A DNA stretch of 64,000 bases from Leptospira stimsonii (GTDB taxonomy: Bacteria; Spirochaetota; Leptospiria; Leptospirales; Leptospiraceae): the NCBI RefSeq assembly GCF_003545875.1, contig NZ_QHCS01000002.1:507001-571000 (forward strand). The letters are read 5' to 3'. The stretch's first letter is position 1, and each line of letters opens with the position of its first letter. Both the position numbers and the translations under genes were made by a program. Shown in pieces: positions 25,582 to 35,289 of this stretch. The notes below the pieces were generated by a model. That model was not told where the DNA came from. It worked only from the letters and a program-made list of their open reading frames with translations, and did no database searches.

Positions 25582-27465
25582 ATGAATAGATCCATTACAT
25601 TATGGTGTCATGATGAGGAACCGACTCAAAAAGAAAATATTTGGTATTGGGGACGTTATAATCGAGATCGAAAAGAGGTTTCGATTCCGGCTTATTTGGA
25701 AGAAAACTCGGATCGTCTTCGTTCAGAATATATAACGTTCGTTTACGATTTATCTGAAGCTACCGTCAAAGGAGTTGGAATTAGGCGATGGCTTGATTTT
25801 GGGGATGGTTTTAGTTACTGGTGGATGACCTTCCTCTCCGAAAAAAGTCCATTTAAGTCTCCTGCTATTTATGATTGTTTGAGAATCCTTGCATTTGAGG
25901 AATTGCTCTTAATTCGAAAGCCGATCGAAGTGATCTTAGAGAGTTCTGATCCCTCACTTCATAAGAGTATTCGTCAACTCTGTAAGAAACTGAAGATTCA
26001 TTTCACACGCGGGTCATCACAAAGTGGAAGCGTGAACTATACTCTGAAAAATATTTACGACGCACTTCCTTTTTTTGTTCAAGGAATTCTAAGCCTAAGA
26101 CATCTTTTTGTAAAATGGCATCTACGTAAGATTCAAAAACCGAACTGGTTTTCGGGAGATGGAAGTGTTTTTTTTTGCTCCTATTTTTTTAATCTCGATC
26201 GCAAAGCGAGCAACGATGGACGATTCTATTCACATCAATGGGAAAGTTTACCAAGTCATTTTTTAAAGAATGGCTTTCATTCTAATTGGCTTCATCATAT
26301 TCTTTTCAGTCCAGGTATGCCGAGCGTAAACATTGCGAAAGAATGGGTAACAAAATTTAACGCAAATAGTGAAACTGAAGGCAACCACAGTTTTATAGAG
26401 ACATACTTGACTTGGAAGATTCTTTTCCGAGTTTTCGCAAAATGGATACTACTGAATATTCTTTCTTGGAGATTGCGAAGTATTTCTTCGTTCTTCTATT
26501 CTAAAAATTTTAAAGTTTGGCTCTGGCCACATTTAAAACGCGATTGGCAAATCTGCATGACTGGTCCAGCCGCAATCAATAATTTACTCTGGCATGAACT
26601 TTTCGATAGCATTCTCAAGAGTATTCCGCATCAGAAAGTAGGCTTTTATCTTTGGGAAAATCAAGGTTGGGAAACTGCATTCTTACGGGCATGGAAGAAA
26701 TACGGACATGGAAAAATTATCGGTGTTCCCCACGCGACAGTCGTCTATTGGCATTTGAATAATTTCGATGATCCTCGAAGCTTTGATAAAGGAAGAAATT
26801 TACCGAAACCGGTTCCTGACTATTTAGCAATAAACGGACCGGTTGCTAAAAATGCTTTTTTGAATTCTGGTTTTCCTAAAAAAAGACTTTTGGAAGTTGA
26901 GGCATTGCGTTTTCAGTATCTGTCCGATTCCGGAAACTTGAACCAAAAGAAAAGAAAACTCAAAAACAAGGATTCACTTCTTAAAGTTTTAATTCTAGGT
27001 GATTTTACCTTGGAGAGAACTCTGAAAATGCTCCGTTGTATGGAAGAAGCGCTTTTTCTGGCTACAACTCCAATCGAAATAGTTCTAAAACCTCACCCAT
27101 TTTGTAAGATTGATCAGAAGACATATCCAACTCTTACTTTTGAAATTATCGAAAAGCCAATTTCGGAAATTTTACCAGATTATGACTTTGCATTTTCAAG
27201 CAATACCTCCTCCGCAGGTTTGGATGCATTGTTAGGTGGAATACCATTAGTCGTTTTTATCGACGGAAAAGATTTTAATCATAGTCCACTCAGAGGCTTG
27301 GATGGAATTCGATTCGTAGGTAATCCTAAAGACTTGATCGATTCATTTCAAGAAATGAAAGTTAAAGGAGTTTCTTGGTCAACGACCGATTTTTTCTGGT
27401 TGGATTCGGACCTTCCGAGATGGACTCAGGTTTTGAATCGAATTGAATCGGAGAAACTAAATTAG
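25582..27465 (+). CDS. uncharacterised large surface-carbohydrate protein, GT-B-like
   Basis: 627 residues with no firmly recognised family. The C-terminal half has GT-B-like landmarks: GKIIGVPHATVVYWHLNNFD, VLILGDFTLERTL, IVLKPHPFCKID, DYDFAFSSNTSSAGLDALL and GGIPLVVFIDGKDF. The N-terminal half (TLWCHDEEPTQKENIWYWGR) resembles large leptospiral O-antigen proteins I recall as a surface carbohydrate biosynthesis family; that link is from memory. A His-Pro near the middle of the second domain and an SSAG loop suggest nucleotide-sugar binding. It is likely a glycosyltransferase, not proven. Confidence 0.6.
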   Translation: MNRSITLWCHDEEPTQKENIWYWGRYNRDRKEVSIPAYLEENSDRLRSEYITFVYDLSEATVKGVGIRRWLDFGDGFSYWWMTFLSEKSPFKSPAIYDCLRILAFEELLLIRKPIEVILESSDPSLHKSIRQLCKKLKIHFTRGSSQSGSVNYTLKNIYDALPFFVQGILSLRHLFVKWHLRKIQKPNWFSGDGSVFFCSYFFNLDRKASNDGRFYSHQWESLPSHFLKNGFHSNWLHHILFSPGMPSVNIAKEWVTKFNANSETEGNHSFIETYLTWKILFRVFAKWILLNILSWRLRSISSFFYSKNFKVWLWPHLKRDWQICMTGPAAINNLLWHELFDSILKSIPHQKVGFYLWENQGWETAFLRAWKKYGHGKIIGVPHATVVYWHLNNFDDPRSFDKGRNLPKPVPDYLAINGPVAKNAFLNSGFPKKRLLEVEALRFQYLSDSGNLNQKKRKLKNKDSLLKVLILGDFTLERTLKMLRCMEEALFLATTPIEIVLKPHPFCKIDQKTYPTLTFEIIEKPISEILPDYDFAFSSNTSSAGLDALLGGIPLVVFIDGKDFNHSPLRGLDGIRFVGNPKDLIDSFQEMKVKGVSWSTTDFFWLDSDLPRWTQVLNRIESEKLN

Positions 27466-27556
27466 AAAATTTCTATATTCCAGTTGTCCAAATTTGCTTA
27501 TTTTTTGTAAAAACTCCCTGCTGTGATCTAAGTCGCTTCCAACCGTAATTAATATA

Positions 27557-28504
27557 ATGTCTCCATTTTATAATAGTAAAGACCTCTGTGTGCTTACTCC
27601 GACAAAAGATCGTCCGAATAAGATTGTAAATTTACTCAATAGCCTCACGAAACAGACGGCACCGGTAGGAAGGGTAATTGTCATTGCTAGCGGTCAAGAC
27701 ATCCGGGACGTCGTCGAAAAATATTCAAAACAACTTCCACTTGAATATTATTATTGCGAACCGCCTGGACAAATTCGACAGAGAAAATTAGGCGTCAGCA
27801 AATTGGATTCTCGTACAAAGTTAGTGGCTACACTGGACGACGACATTGTTCTTGAGCCTGATGCAATCGATCAGATAGTTCAGTTTTGGAATGCTTCGGG
27901 TTCGAATACGGCGGGAGTAGGCTTTAATATTATGAATATGGAAACTCACCGATATAGCAAGTTACGAGAATTTTTCTTTTTCAGCTCTAAATTACCGGGA
28001 ATTGTCTTAGAAAGCGGTTTTCCTACTGCACTTACGAATGTCTCTGCTGATATCTCGACACAATGGTTAAACGGAGGAGCAACAACTTGGAGACAAGATA
28101 TTTTGGTGGAGAAGATTCATGAAAAAAGTGTGGATGCAATGTGGGCTCCTTGTGAAGATCTTCTCTTTAGCTATCCCGTTAGTAAATCCTATAAATTATA
28201 TGTATCTTCTCAATCGAAAGTAATTCACGACGACATTATTGTTGACACTTTGAACTTCGAGCAATTGAAATACCGAGGTTATGCAATTTCACTGTGGATG
28301 ATTTCATTCGTTTCCGCCCATCGTGAATTGAAACTCTGGAAGACTTTTATAGTAATTCTACTCACTTCGTTGGTGACTTTGGTTGAAAAGGCAGTTAGGT
28401 TAAGATTTCCAAAAATGGGGTTCGAGTTTGGAAAGCTAAAGGGCTTGTGGACTGCGATATATTGTCTTGCGACGGGTAAAGAAATTTCTAAGTATATTTA
28501 TTAA
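27557..28504 (+). CDS. GT2-family glycosyltransferase
   Basis: GT-A fold transferase. LCVLTPTKDRPNKIVNLLNS is the nucleotide-binding start and ATLDDDIVLEPDAID carries the DxD-type metal site. A later WLNGGATTWRQDILVEK, MWAPCEDLLFSYPV region is the acceptor side, with Glu-Asp as in the catalytic ED motif. The C-terminus has a hydrophobic stretch (TFIVILLTSLVTLV) that may anchor it. 315 aa. It lies 91 bases after the large orphan gene. Donor and acceptor are unknown. Confidence 0.82.
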   Translation: MSPFYNSKDLCVLTPTKDRPNKIVNLLNSLTKQTAPVGRVIVIASGQDIRDVVEKYSKQLPLEYYYCEPPGQIRQRKLGVSKLDSRTKLVATLDDDIVLEPDAIDQIVQFWNASGSNTAGVGFNIMNMETHRYSKLREFFFFSSKLPGIVLESGFPTALTNVSADISTQWLNGGATTWRQDILVEKIHEKSVDAMWAPCEDLLFSYPVSKSYKLYVSSQSKVIHDDIIVDTLNFEQLKYRGYAISLWMISFVSAHRELKLWKTFIVILLTSLVTLVEKAVRLRFPKMGFEFGKLKGLWTAIYCLATGKEISKYIY

Positions 28505-28544
28505 TTATGGATGATCTGCATTCGATAATGAGAGGAAGTGTACA

Positions 28545-29702
28545 TTGATACTTGGTATTGATGCATCGAATATCCGAGGAGGGGGAGGTGTCACTCATTT
28601 GGTTGAGTTATTAAAAGCCGCCGATCCAGAGAAGCAAGGCTTTCAAAAAGTCCTTGTTTGGAGTGGTACGAAAACGATTGATCAAATTGAAGATAAGCCT
28701 TGGCTTGAAAAGATAAGAGAGCCTTTGCTTGATCGTTCACTTCTCTTCAGAGTTTTTTGGGGGAAAGTAATTTTAAATCAACGTCTTAAACAAAGTAAGG
28801 TCGATATATTGTTTATTCCTGGGGGCACCTACACTGGACATTTCCAACCTTTTGTTACAATGAGTCAAAATTTACTTCCTTTTGATTGGAAAGAAATTCG
28901 GCGTTATGGAGTTTCTTTATACGCACTGCGTTTTTTAATACTTTTCCTTATGCAGTCCTTCACATTTCGTAGGTCGGCTGGAATTATTTTTTTGACGACA
29001 TTTGCAAGAGAAGTTGTGTTTCGAAAAGTAAAACTTTCCTATGAATCTACGAAAGTCGTAAATCACGGAATTAATAAAAAATTTTTCCACAAACCGAAAG
29101 AACAAAAAAAACTTCAGTCCTATTCTTTCCAAAATCCATTTCGAATATTATATGTTTCTTTCGTAGGTGAGTATAAACATCAGTGGAATGTGGTGCATGC
29201 GGTTGCGAATCTAAGAAGGAAGGGTATTCCTTTAAGACTGGATTTAATCGGTAGCCCGGATGAAAAAAATGCGGTTGCTCGGTTGAAAGACGCAATGGCA
29301 TTGGAAGATTCTGGTGGCGAATATATTCACTATTATGAATATATTCCTTATAGTGAGATTGAAAAAAAGTATTTATTAGCTGATCTTTTTGTTTTTGCGT
29401 CCTCTTGTGAGACCTTTGGACAGATCGTTACTGAGGCAATGGCCGCAGGATTGCCCGTCGCGTGTTCTAATTTTTCGGCGATGCCCGAAATTTTGAGGGA
29501 TGCAGGGCGATACTTTAATCCACTTGAGGTAAATTCGATTGAACAAACTTTACTTGAAATGATCGAATCGAAACAGATTCGGGAAGAATCCGCAAAAAGA
29601 GGTTATGCTTTGGCATTGGAATTCTCTTGGAAGAAGGCGGCTCAGGAAACGTTCGAATTTTTGCAACAAATTGGCTCTTCTTATTATAAAAATTCTCCCT
29701 GA
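28545..29702 (+). CDS. GT4-family glycosyltransferase
   Basis: Retaining GT-B fold transferase of 385 aa. The start is TTG 28545 with GAGAGGAAG about 8 bases upstream. It opens ILGIDASNIRGGGGVTHLVELL. FRILYVSFVGEYKHQWNVV begins the donor-binding domain, and FASSCETFGQIVTEAMAAGLPVAC is the EX7E motif region of the family. No membrane segment is obvious, apart from a hydrophobic stretch near ALRFLILFLMQSF. It probably adds one sugar of the repeat unit. Confidence 0.84.
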   Translation: MILGIDASNIRGGGGVTHLVELLKAADPEKQGFQKVLVWSGTKTIDQIEDKPWLEKIREPLLDRSLLFRVFWGKVILNQRLKQSKVDILFIPGGTYTGHFQPFVTMSQNLLPFDWKEIRRYGVSLYALRFLILFLMQSFTFRRSAGIIFLTTFAREVVFRKVKLSYESTKVVNHGINKKFFHKPKEQKKLQSYSFQNPFRILYVSFVGEYKHQWNVVHAVANLRRKGIPLRLDLIGSPDEKNAVARLKDAMALEDSGGEYIHYYEYIPYSEIEKKYLLADLFVFASSCETFGQIVTEAMAAGLPVACSNFSAMPEILRDAGRYFNPLEVNSIEQTLLEMIESKQIREESAKRGYALALEFSWKKAAQETFEFLQQIGSSYYKNSP

Positions 29703-29738
29703 AAGAAGATAAACTAAATTGTTATTAGAGAAAACATT

Positions 29739-30635
29739 ATGTATCCGCAACTTAAAATTTTAGTTTTAGGCGTTTCAGGAATGTTAGGGAGCGCCGTTTT
29801 CAGAGTGTTGTCTCAGATCACTGCGTATCAGGTAATTGGAACGAATCGAAATCTTGAATCGCTTAAATTTTTTTCGGAAGAAGAGAAGATTCGAATTCAT
29901 TCGAATATAGACATTCTAAATCAGGATGAACTTTTGCGTTTATTTTCGATGGTTCAACCGGACGTTGTGATAAATTGCGTCGGCATAATCAAACAACAGA
30001 AATCCGCGAAAGATCCGCTTTCCGTCCTACCGATAAACTCGTTATTGCCGCATCGATTGTCTAATTTTTGCAAACTGATTTCTGCTAGGTTGATCTTAAT
30101 CAGTACGGATTGTGTTTTTAACGGTAAAAAGGGAAGTTACGTCGAGGAGGATATTACCGATGCTGAGGATCTCTATGGTAAGTCAAAGGAACTTGGAGAG
30201 ATCCGGAATCAAACTCACGTTTTTACAATTCGAACTTCGATCATCGGTCATGAACTCAATTCTAATTATTCCTTAGTTAATTGGTTTCTTTCGCAGAATC
30301 ACGAAGTAAAAGGATTCACTAAAGCGATTTTTTCGGGTCTTCCTACATGTGAAATCGGGGAAATTATCGGAAAGCTGATTCTTCCGAACGATGCGCTTCA
30401 CGGTCTCTATCATATTTCTTCGAACCCTATTTCTAAATTCGATTTGTTGAAGCTCATTGCCGAAATATATGGGAAGAAAATAAACATAATCCCGAGCGAC
30501 GAACTCATTATCGATAGATCTTTGGACTCGAGTAAGTTTAGAGAAGAAACCTCTTACTCGCCGAAGTCCTGGGGCGATCTAATTCTTATGATGAAAGCTT
30601 ATAAACAAAAATATTTGGATACGATCAATGTTTGA
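29739..30635 (+). CDS. RmlD-like reductase of a UDP-L-amino-sugar pathway (WbvR-like)
   Basis: SDR reductase of 298 aa. LKILVLGVSGMLGSAVFRVL is the Rossmann motif, LISTDCVFNGKKGSYVEE the RmlD STDxxF motif, and LYGKSKELGE gives Tyr-x3-Lys. It is followed with an 8-base overlap by a 4,6-dehydratase/5-epimerase and then a UDP-GlcNAc 2-epimerase. In the Vibrio O37 system a RmlD-type reductase (WbvR) with these two partners makes UDP-L-QuiNAc. The L-FucNAc pathway instead uses a longer WbjC with a cupin part, which is absent here, so L-QuiNAc or L-RhaNAc is favoured. Confidence 0.85.
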   Translation: MYPQLKILVLGVSGMLGSAVFRVLSQITAYQVIGTNRNLESLKFFSEEEKIRIHSNIDILNQDELLRLFSMVQPDVVINCVGIIKQQKSAKDPLSVLPINSLLPHRLSNFCKLISARLILISTDCVFNGKKGSYVEEDITDAEDLYGKSKELGEIRNQTHVFTIRTSIIGHELNSNYSLVNWFLSQNHEVKGFTKAIFSGLPTCEIGEIIGKLILPNDALHGLYHISSNPISKFDLLKLIAEIYGKKINIIPSDELIIDRSLDSSKFREETSYSPKSWGDLILMMKAYKQKYLDTINV

Positions 30636-31638
30636 CAATAAAGTTTTAATGATTACCGGCGGCACTGGCTCGTTTGGAAATACCGTTCTAAAACGTTTTT
30701 TGGGAACGAACGTCCGTGAGATTCGGATCTTTAGCCGGGACGAGAAAAAACAGGAAGACATGCGGATTTCTTTGTCAAATCAGAAGGTGAAATTCTACAT
30801 AGGCGACGTAAGAGATTACAATAGTATCTCTCAGGCAATGGTTGGCGTGGACTATATCTTTCACGCGGCCGCCCTAAAACAAGTTCCCTCTTGCGAATTT
30901 TATCCTATGGAGGCGATCAAAACCAATGTAATCGGAACCGAGAACGTACTTACTGCGGCGATCGCAAATCAAGTGCAAAGAGTCGTATTGTTGAGCACGG
31001 ATAAGGCGGTTTATCCGATAAACGCGATGGGAATTTCCAAGGCGATGGCGGAGAAACTTTTAGTAGCCAGATCGAGAACCGTGAAAGATGACGGAACGGT
31101 TCTTTGTGCAACTCGTTATGGAAATGTGATGGCTTCCAGAGGTTCCGTAATTCCTCTGTTTGTTGAGCAGATTAAGAAGAATTTACCTTTGACCGTAACG
31201 GATCCAAGTATGACCCGATTTCTAATGTCTCTTGAGGATTCCGTGGACCTCGTCCTTCATGCATTCGTCCATGGCCAGCAAGGGGATATATTTATTCAAA
31301 AGTCGCCTTCATCGACCGTTCAAGATTTGGCGGAGGCTCTATTAGAAATTTATAATAAGAAAAATCCGATTTCAGTCATAGGGACGAGACATGGAGAAAA
31401 GCTTTACGAATCCCTGGTCTCTCGCGAGGAAATGGCAAAGGCGGAGGATATGGGAAGATATTTTCGAATTCCCGCAGACAATCGAGATTTGAATTATAAT
31501 AAATACTTTATAGAAGGTGAGCAAAAAGTTTCCGAGTTTGACGACTATACTTCGCATAATACGAAAAGATTGAATGTACCGGAAATCAAGGACTTGCTCC
31601 TCAAGCTGGACTATATTCAAGAGACTCTCAATGCTTAA
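30628..31638 (+). CDS. UDP-GlcNAc 4,6-dehydratase/5-epimerase, short form (CapE/WbjB/WbvB-like)
   Basis: First step to UDP-L-amino-deoxysugars. LMITGGTGSFGNTVLKRFL is the cofactor site, and LLSTDKAVYPINAMGISKAM shows the Met-x3-Lys replacement of the usual Tyr-x3-Lys that is characteristic of the FlaA1/CapE inverting dehydratases. 336 aa fits the short soluble form without membrane helices. FHAAALKQVPSCEFYPMEAI is also typical. It overlaps the reductase before and the 2-epimerase after by 8 bases each, strongly suggesting a coupled three-gene module. Confidence 0.9.
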   Translation: MFDNKVLMITGGTGSFGNTVLKRFLGTNVREIRIFSRDEKKQEDMRISLSNQKVKFYIGDVRDYNSISQAMVGVDYIFHAAALKQVPSCEFYPMEAIKTNVIGTENVLTAAIANQVQRVVLLSTDKAVYPINAMGISKAMAEKLLVARSRTVKDDGTVLCATRYGNVMASRGSVIPLFVEQIKKNLPLTVTDPSMTRFLMSLEDSVDLVLHAFVHGQQGDIFIQKSPSSTVQDLAEALLEIYNKKNPISVIGTRHGEKLYESLVSREEMAKAEDMGRYFRIPADNRDLNYNKYFIEGEQKVSEFDDYTSHNTKRLNVPEIKDLLLKLDYIQETLNA

Positions 31639-32761
31639 GGTGATGACAATCGTAGGAACTCGGCCCGAACTGATCAAGATGAGTAGGGTGATCGCGGAGC
31701 TAGACCGAAGTTTTCATCATATTCTCGTTCATTCCGGACAGAATTACGATTACGAATTGAACCAAGTTTTTTTTGAGGACTTGGAGATTCGGAAGCCGGA
31801 TTATTTTTTGAACGTTGCGGGAGAGACTGCGACCGCGACGATCGCTCAGGTTTTACTCAAAGCGGACGAAATTTTTGAAATCGAAAAACCGGACGCTCTT
31901 CTTTTATACGGGGACACGAACACTTGTCTTTCAATTATATCGGCGAAGAGAAGAAAGATTCCTGTGTTTCATATGGAAGCAGGGAATCGTTGTTTTGATC
32001 AAAGGGTCCCAGAAGAATTGAATCGAAAAGTGGTGGATCACCTGAGTGATGTCAATCTCGTTTTAACGGAGCACGCTAGACGTTATCTATTGGCGGAAGG
32101 AATTCGACCCGAAACGATTATAAAGACCGGATCTCACATGGACGAGGTTTTACGGTATTATCGAGAAAAAATCGATCGATCCAAAATTCTTACTGAACTG
32201 AAATTAAAAGAACGACAATACTTTATCGTAAGTTCGCACAGAGAAGAAAACGTAGATACAGTTGATAACTTGCAAAATCTATTAGAATCTTTGAATGCGA
32301 TTTGCGAAGAATATAAACTTCCAGTTATCGTATCAACCCATCCGAGAACTCGAAAACGATTGGAAGGTTTTAAGGAATTGAAGATGAATCCTTTGATCAC
32401 CTTCTTAAAGCCGTTCGGGTTCCTGGATTATATACGTTTGCAGATGTCTGCGTTTTGTATCCTTTCCGATAGCGGAACCATTACGGAAGAAGCTTCTCTA
32501 TTGGAACTTCCCGCCATTACGATTCGAAACGCTCACGAACGTCCCGAGGGTATGGACGTAGGGACTCTCATTATGAGCGGTCTTAAGAAGGAAAGAATCC
32601 TGGATTCGATCCGGATCGTAACGAATCAAAATAAGTCGGGCACCGGTAAGAAGAAAGTCGTAGAAGATTATCCCGCGGGTGAAGTTTCAAAGAAGATTGT
32701 GAGCATTGTTCAGAGTTATACGGATTTTATCAATCGAACCGTCTGGCATAAAAGTAACTGA
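31631..32761 (+). CDS. wecB: non-hydrolysing UDP-N-acetylglucosamine 2-epimerase family (WecB/WbvD-like)
   Basis: Epimerises C2 of a UDP-HexNAc. MTIVGTRPELIKMSRVI, LLYGDTNTCLSIIS, FHMEAGNRCFDQRVPEE and CILSDSGTITEEASLL are the family blocks. ATG 31631 overlaps the previous stop by 8 bases and puts the first beta strand at the N-terminus; the frame itself is open further upstream. In this trio it should act last, on UDP-L-amino sugar, giving UDP-L-QuiNAc or the FucNAc/RhaNAc equivalent. A plain WecB role (UDP-ManNAc) cannot be excluded on sequence alone. Confidence 0.88.
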   Translation: MLKVMTIVGTRPELIKMSRVIAELDRSFHHILVHSGQNYDYELNQVFFEDLEIRKPDYFLNVAGETATATIAQVLLKADEIFEIEKPDALLLYGDTNTCLSIISAKRRKIPVFHMEAGNRCFDQRVPEELNRKVVDHLSDVNLVLTEHARRYLLAEGIRPETIIKTGSHMDEVLRYYREKIDRSKILTELKLKERQYFIVSSHREENVDTVDNLQNLLESLNAICEEYKLPVIVSTHPRTRKRLEGFKELKMNPLITFLKPFGFLDYIRLQMSAFCILSDSGTITEEASLLELPAITIRNAHERPEGMDVGTLIMSGLKKERILDSIRIVTNQNKSGTGKKKVVEDYPAGEVSKKIVSIVQSYTDFINRTVWHKSN

Positions 32762-32766
32762 TTCCT

Positions 32767-33948
32767 ATGAGAATTTGTATCATCGTTGACGACTATCTTC
32801 CGGAAAGCACAAAGGTGGCGGCGAAGATGATGCACGAACTTGCGGTAGGATTTCGCAGGAAAGGTTACGAAGTTATGGTTGTGACGCCGGGTGCGAACTT
32901 GACCCGTTCGTTTGAACTTTCGATTCTTGATGGAATTCGAATCTATAAATTTCGATCAGGACGGATTAAAAACGTTCACAAAATCAAAAGAGCGTTCAAT
33001 GAAATTTTACTCTCTTTTCGCGCTTGGAAACATCTGCGCAATGAGTTCATTAAAAACGAACACGATCTGATTCTTTATTATTCACCGAGTATTTTTTGGG
33101 GACCGCTTGTCAAAAAATTAAAAAAACTCTGGCGAGCTCACAGTTATTTGATCTTAAGAGATATTTTTCCCCAGTGGGCGATCGACAACGGAATCTTAAA
33201 GAAGAATTCTTTGATTACAAAATTCTTTCAATATTTTGAAAGAATCAATTACGACACCGCTGATACGATCGGTCTTCAATCGTATAAAAATAAAGAATGG
33301 TTTGAAAAACAATATCCTATATACAAAAATCTTCGGGTCCTATTCAATTGGGTTGAGAATGCACCGGTAAAATTAGAGACAGCTCCTTATCGAGAAAAGC
33401 TCGGCTTGAAGGAGAAAGTCGTTTTTTTTTACGGAGGAAATATCGGTCATGCGCAGGATATGCGTAACATTCTAAGATTGGCAAAAAATCTGAGAGATTA
33501 TCCGATTGCCCATTTCGTTTTGATCGGTGCCGGAGATGAGGTGGATCTTGTCAAAGAAATAGTAATAAAAGAATCGCTTCCAAATCTTACTCTATTAGAA
33601 CCGGTCTCTCAGAATGAATTCAAGAATCTATTGGCCGAGTTTGACGTAGGTCTTTTCTGTTTAAATCGGAATCATCTAACTCATAACTTTCCGGGAAAGG
33701 TATTGGGTTATATGGTTCAATCGATGCCGATTTTAGGTTGTGTGAATCCAGGAAACGATCTAAAGGAAGTCATTGAAGACGCCAACGCAGGCTTTGTTAG
33801 TATAGCCGGAGACGATTTGCTTTTTAAAGAGAATGCAATCAAACTCTTGGACAAAACAACCAGAGTAAAAATGGGTTCAAACTCAAAAAAAATAATGGAC
33901 GAAAAGTTTTCCGTGCAAGCCGCAATCGATCACCTCCTTGTTACCTGA
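32767..33948 (+). CDS. GT4-family glycosyltransferase, WbuB-like (L-amino-sugar transferase)
   Basis: GT-B fold transferase of 393 aa. It opens RICIIVDDYLPESTKVAAKM, the start typical of the WbuB family that transfers L-FucNAc in E. coli O26-type antigens. ILRDIFPQWAIDNGIL, VVFFYGGNIGHAQDM and FNLTHNF-like residues (NRNHLTHNFPGKVLGYM) are visible. It begins 6 bases after the epimerase, so it likely uses that module's product. It lies just before the initiating transferase, consistent with addition of the second sugar. The linkage is not predictable. Confidence 0.85.
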   Translation: MRICIIVDDYLPESTKVAAKMMHELAVGFRRKGYEVMVVTPGANLTRSFELSILDGIRIYKFRSGRIKNVHKIKRAFNEILLSFRAWKHLRNEFIKNEHDLILYYSPSIFWGPLVKKLKKLWRAHSYLILRDIFPQWAIDNGILKKNSLITKFFQYFERINYDTADTIGLQSYKNKEWFEKQYPIYKNLRVLFNWVENAPVKLETAPYREKLGLKEKVVFFYGGNIGHAQDMRNILRLAKNLRDYPIAHFVLIGAGDEVDLVKEIVIKESLPNLTLLEPVSQNEFKNLLAEFDVGLFCLNRNHLTHNFPGKVLGYMVQSMPILGCVNPGNDLKEVIEDANAGFVSIAGDDLLFKENAIKLLDKTTRVKMGSNSKKIMDEKFSVQAAIDHLLVT

Positions 33949-33992
33949 AGATGATCCATTCAATAATTATACTTTACTAAAAAATAATATTC

Positions 33993-35270
33993 ATGAATTA
34001 CGAGCGCCGACATTCTAAAATTTACGAGCAATTTTTTCTAAGTCTGACTTTTCAGATTTTAATAGGTTGGTTGCTTTTGATTTCCGGAATCTATATCACT
34101 TTAGGATTTATCGTAGGTTGGAATAAAGAAATCCTCTTTTATGAAAATAATTTCAATACGATCGTTGCTAGCATATTTTCTTTTTCTTTTTCTGTGATTT
34201 CTCTGAGGAAAATTTTTAAATTTCCGGTCGCACAGACCTCTGGTTACATTGTTCCGATCGTTACTTTTGCATACTCATTGATAATCGCTTATTTCTTCTT
34301 CAATCGTAAGTCTTATAGTAGTCAGGTTTTGACCGCGGCCTATATGATCACTTTGGCTTGGTGTTTTTCCGGTTATTTTATCGGACATCGTTATCGAATT
34401 CTCAAGATTGCGTTCATTCCTTTAGGTTCTGCAAAGACGATGGAGAATACTCACGGTGCGCAGTTCTATCCTTTGGATGAGCCGTCGTTAAAGAATCAAG
34501 AGTACGATGCAGTGGTTGCAGATTTGACTTCGGATGAATTAACTCCGGAATATGAAAAGTTTTTGGCAAAATGTACACTTTCCGGAATTCCAGTCTATCA
34601 CACGAAACAGATCAAAGAGGCGCTAACGGGAAGAGTAAAGATACATCATCTTTCGGAGAATGATTTCGGTTCGCTTCTCCCTTCACAGTTTTATGGATTT
34701 CTGAAAAGAACAATCGATCTGTTTGCCTGCTTGATCCTAATTCCATTGATGCTCCCCTTTTTGGCTATCACCGCGTTGATCATTAAGATTGAAAGTTCGG
34801 GACCTGCGATCTTCCGTCAGAAAAGAATGGGTTACAGAGGTAAAATTTTTACCATGTATAAGTTCAGAAGTATGTATTCGGATATAAGAGGGCAGAAATT
34901 TACGGAAGGACCCTCCGATCCAAGGATCACAAGATTTGGAAAGCTAATTCGAAAGTATAGAATTGACGAGTTGCCGCAGTTATTTAATGTATTCCTTGGT
35001 TCAATGAGTTTTATTGGACCGCGACCGGAATCATACGAACTTTCTCAATGGTATGAAAAGGAAGTGCCATTTTTTAGTTATCGTCATATCGTCAGACCAG
35101 GGATAACCGGTTGGGCTCAGGTGGAACAAGGATATGCCGCCGAAGTAGAAGGAATGAATGTAAAATTAGAATATGATTTTTATTATATTAAGAATTTTTC
35201 ATTTTGGCTCGATATGCTAATTACTTTTAAAACGATTAAGACAATTGTGACAGGCTTTGGCTCTCGATGA
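33993..35270 (+). CDS. initiating polyprenyl-phosphate sugar phosphotransferase (WbaP/WcaJ family)
   Basis: Membrane enzyme that transfers a sugar-1-phosphate to undecaprenyl phosphate to begin the repeat unit. The N-terminus holds about four hydrophobic segments within residues 10-140, then a cytoplasmic linker. The catalytic domain starts near 240 with FLKRTIDLFACLILIPLMLP and carries FRQKRMGYRGKIFTMYKFRS, RKYRIDELPQLFNVF and FIGPRPESYELSQWY. 425 aa. The sugar added is not evident: galactose, glucose and diNAcBac-type enzymes all share this domain. Its location beside WbuB and Wzy is the classic layout. Confidence 0.9.
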   Translation: MNYERRHSKIYEQFFLSLTFQILIGWLLLISGIYITLGFIVGWNKEILFYENNFNTIVASIFSFSFSVISLRKIFKFPVAQTSGYIVPIVTFAYSLIIAYFFFNRKSYSSQVLTAAYMITLAWCFSGYFIGHRYRILKIAFIPLGSAKTMENTHGAQFYPLDEPSLKNQEYDAVVADLTSDELTPEYEKFLAKCTLSGIPVYHTKQIKEALTGRVKIHHLSENDFGSLLPSQFYGFLKRTIDLFACLILIPLMLPFLAITALIIKIESSGPAIFRQKRMGYRGKIFTMYKFRSMYSDIRGQKFTEGPSDPRITRFGKLIRKYRIDELPQLFNVFLGSMSFIGPRPESYELSQWYEKEVPFFSYRHIVRPGITGWAQVEQGYAAEVEGMNVKLEYDFYYIKNFSFWLDMLITFKTIKTIVTGFGSR

Positions 35271-35289
35271 ATATTAAAAAAATAAACAA

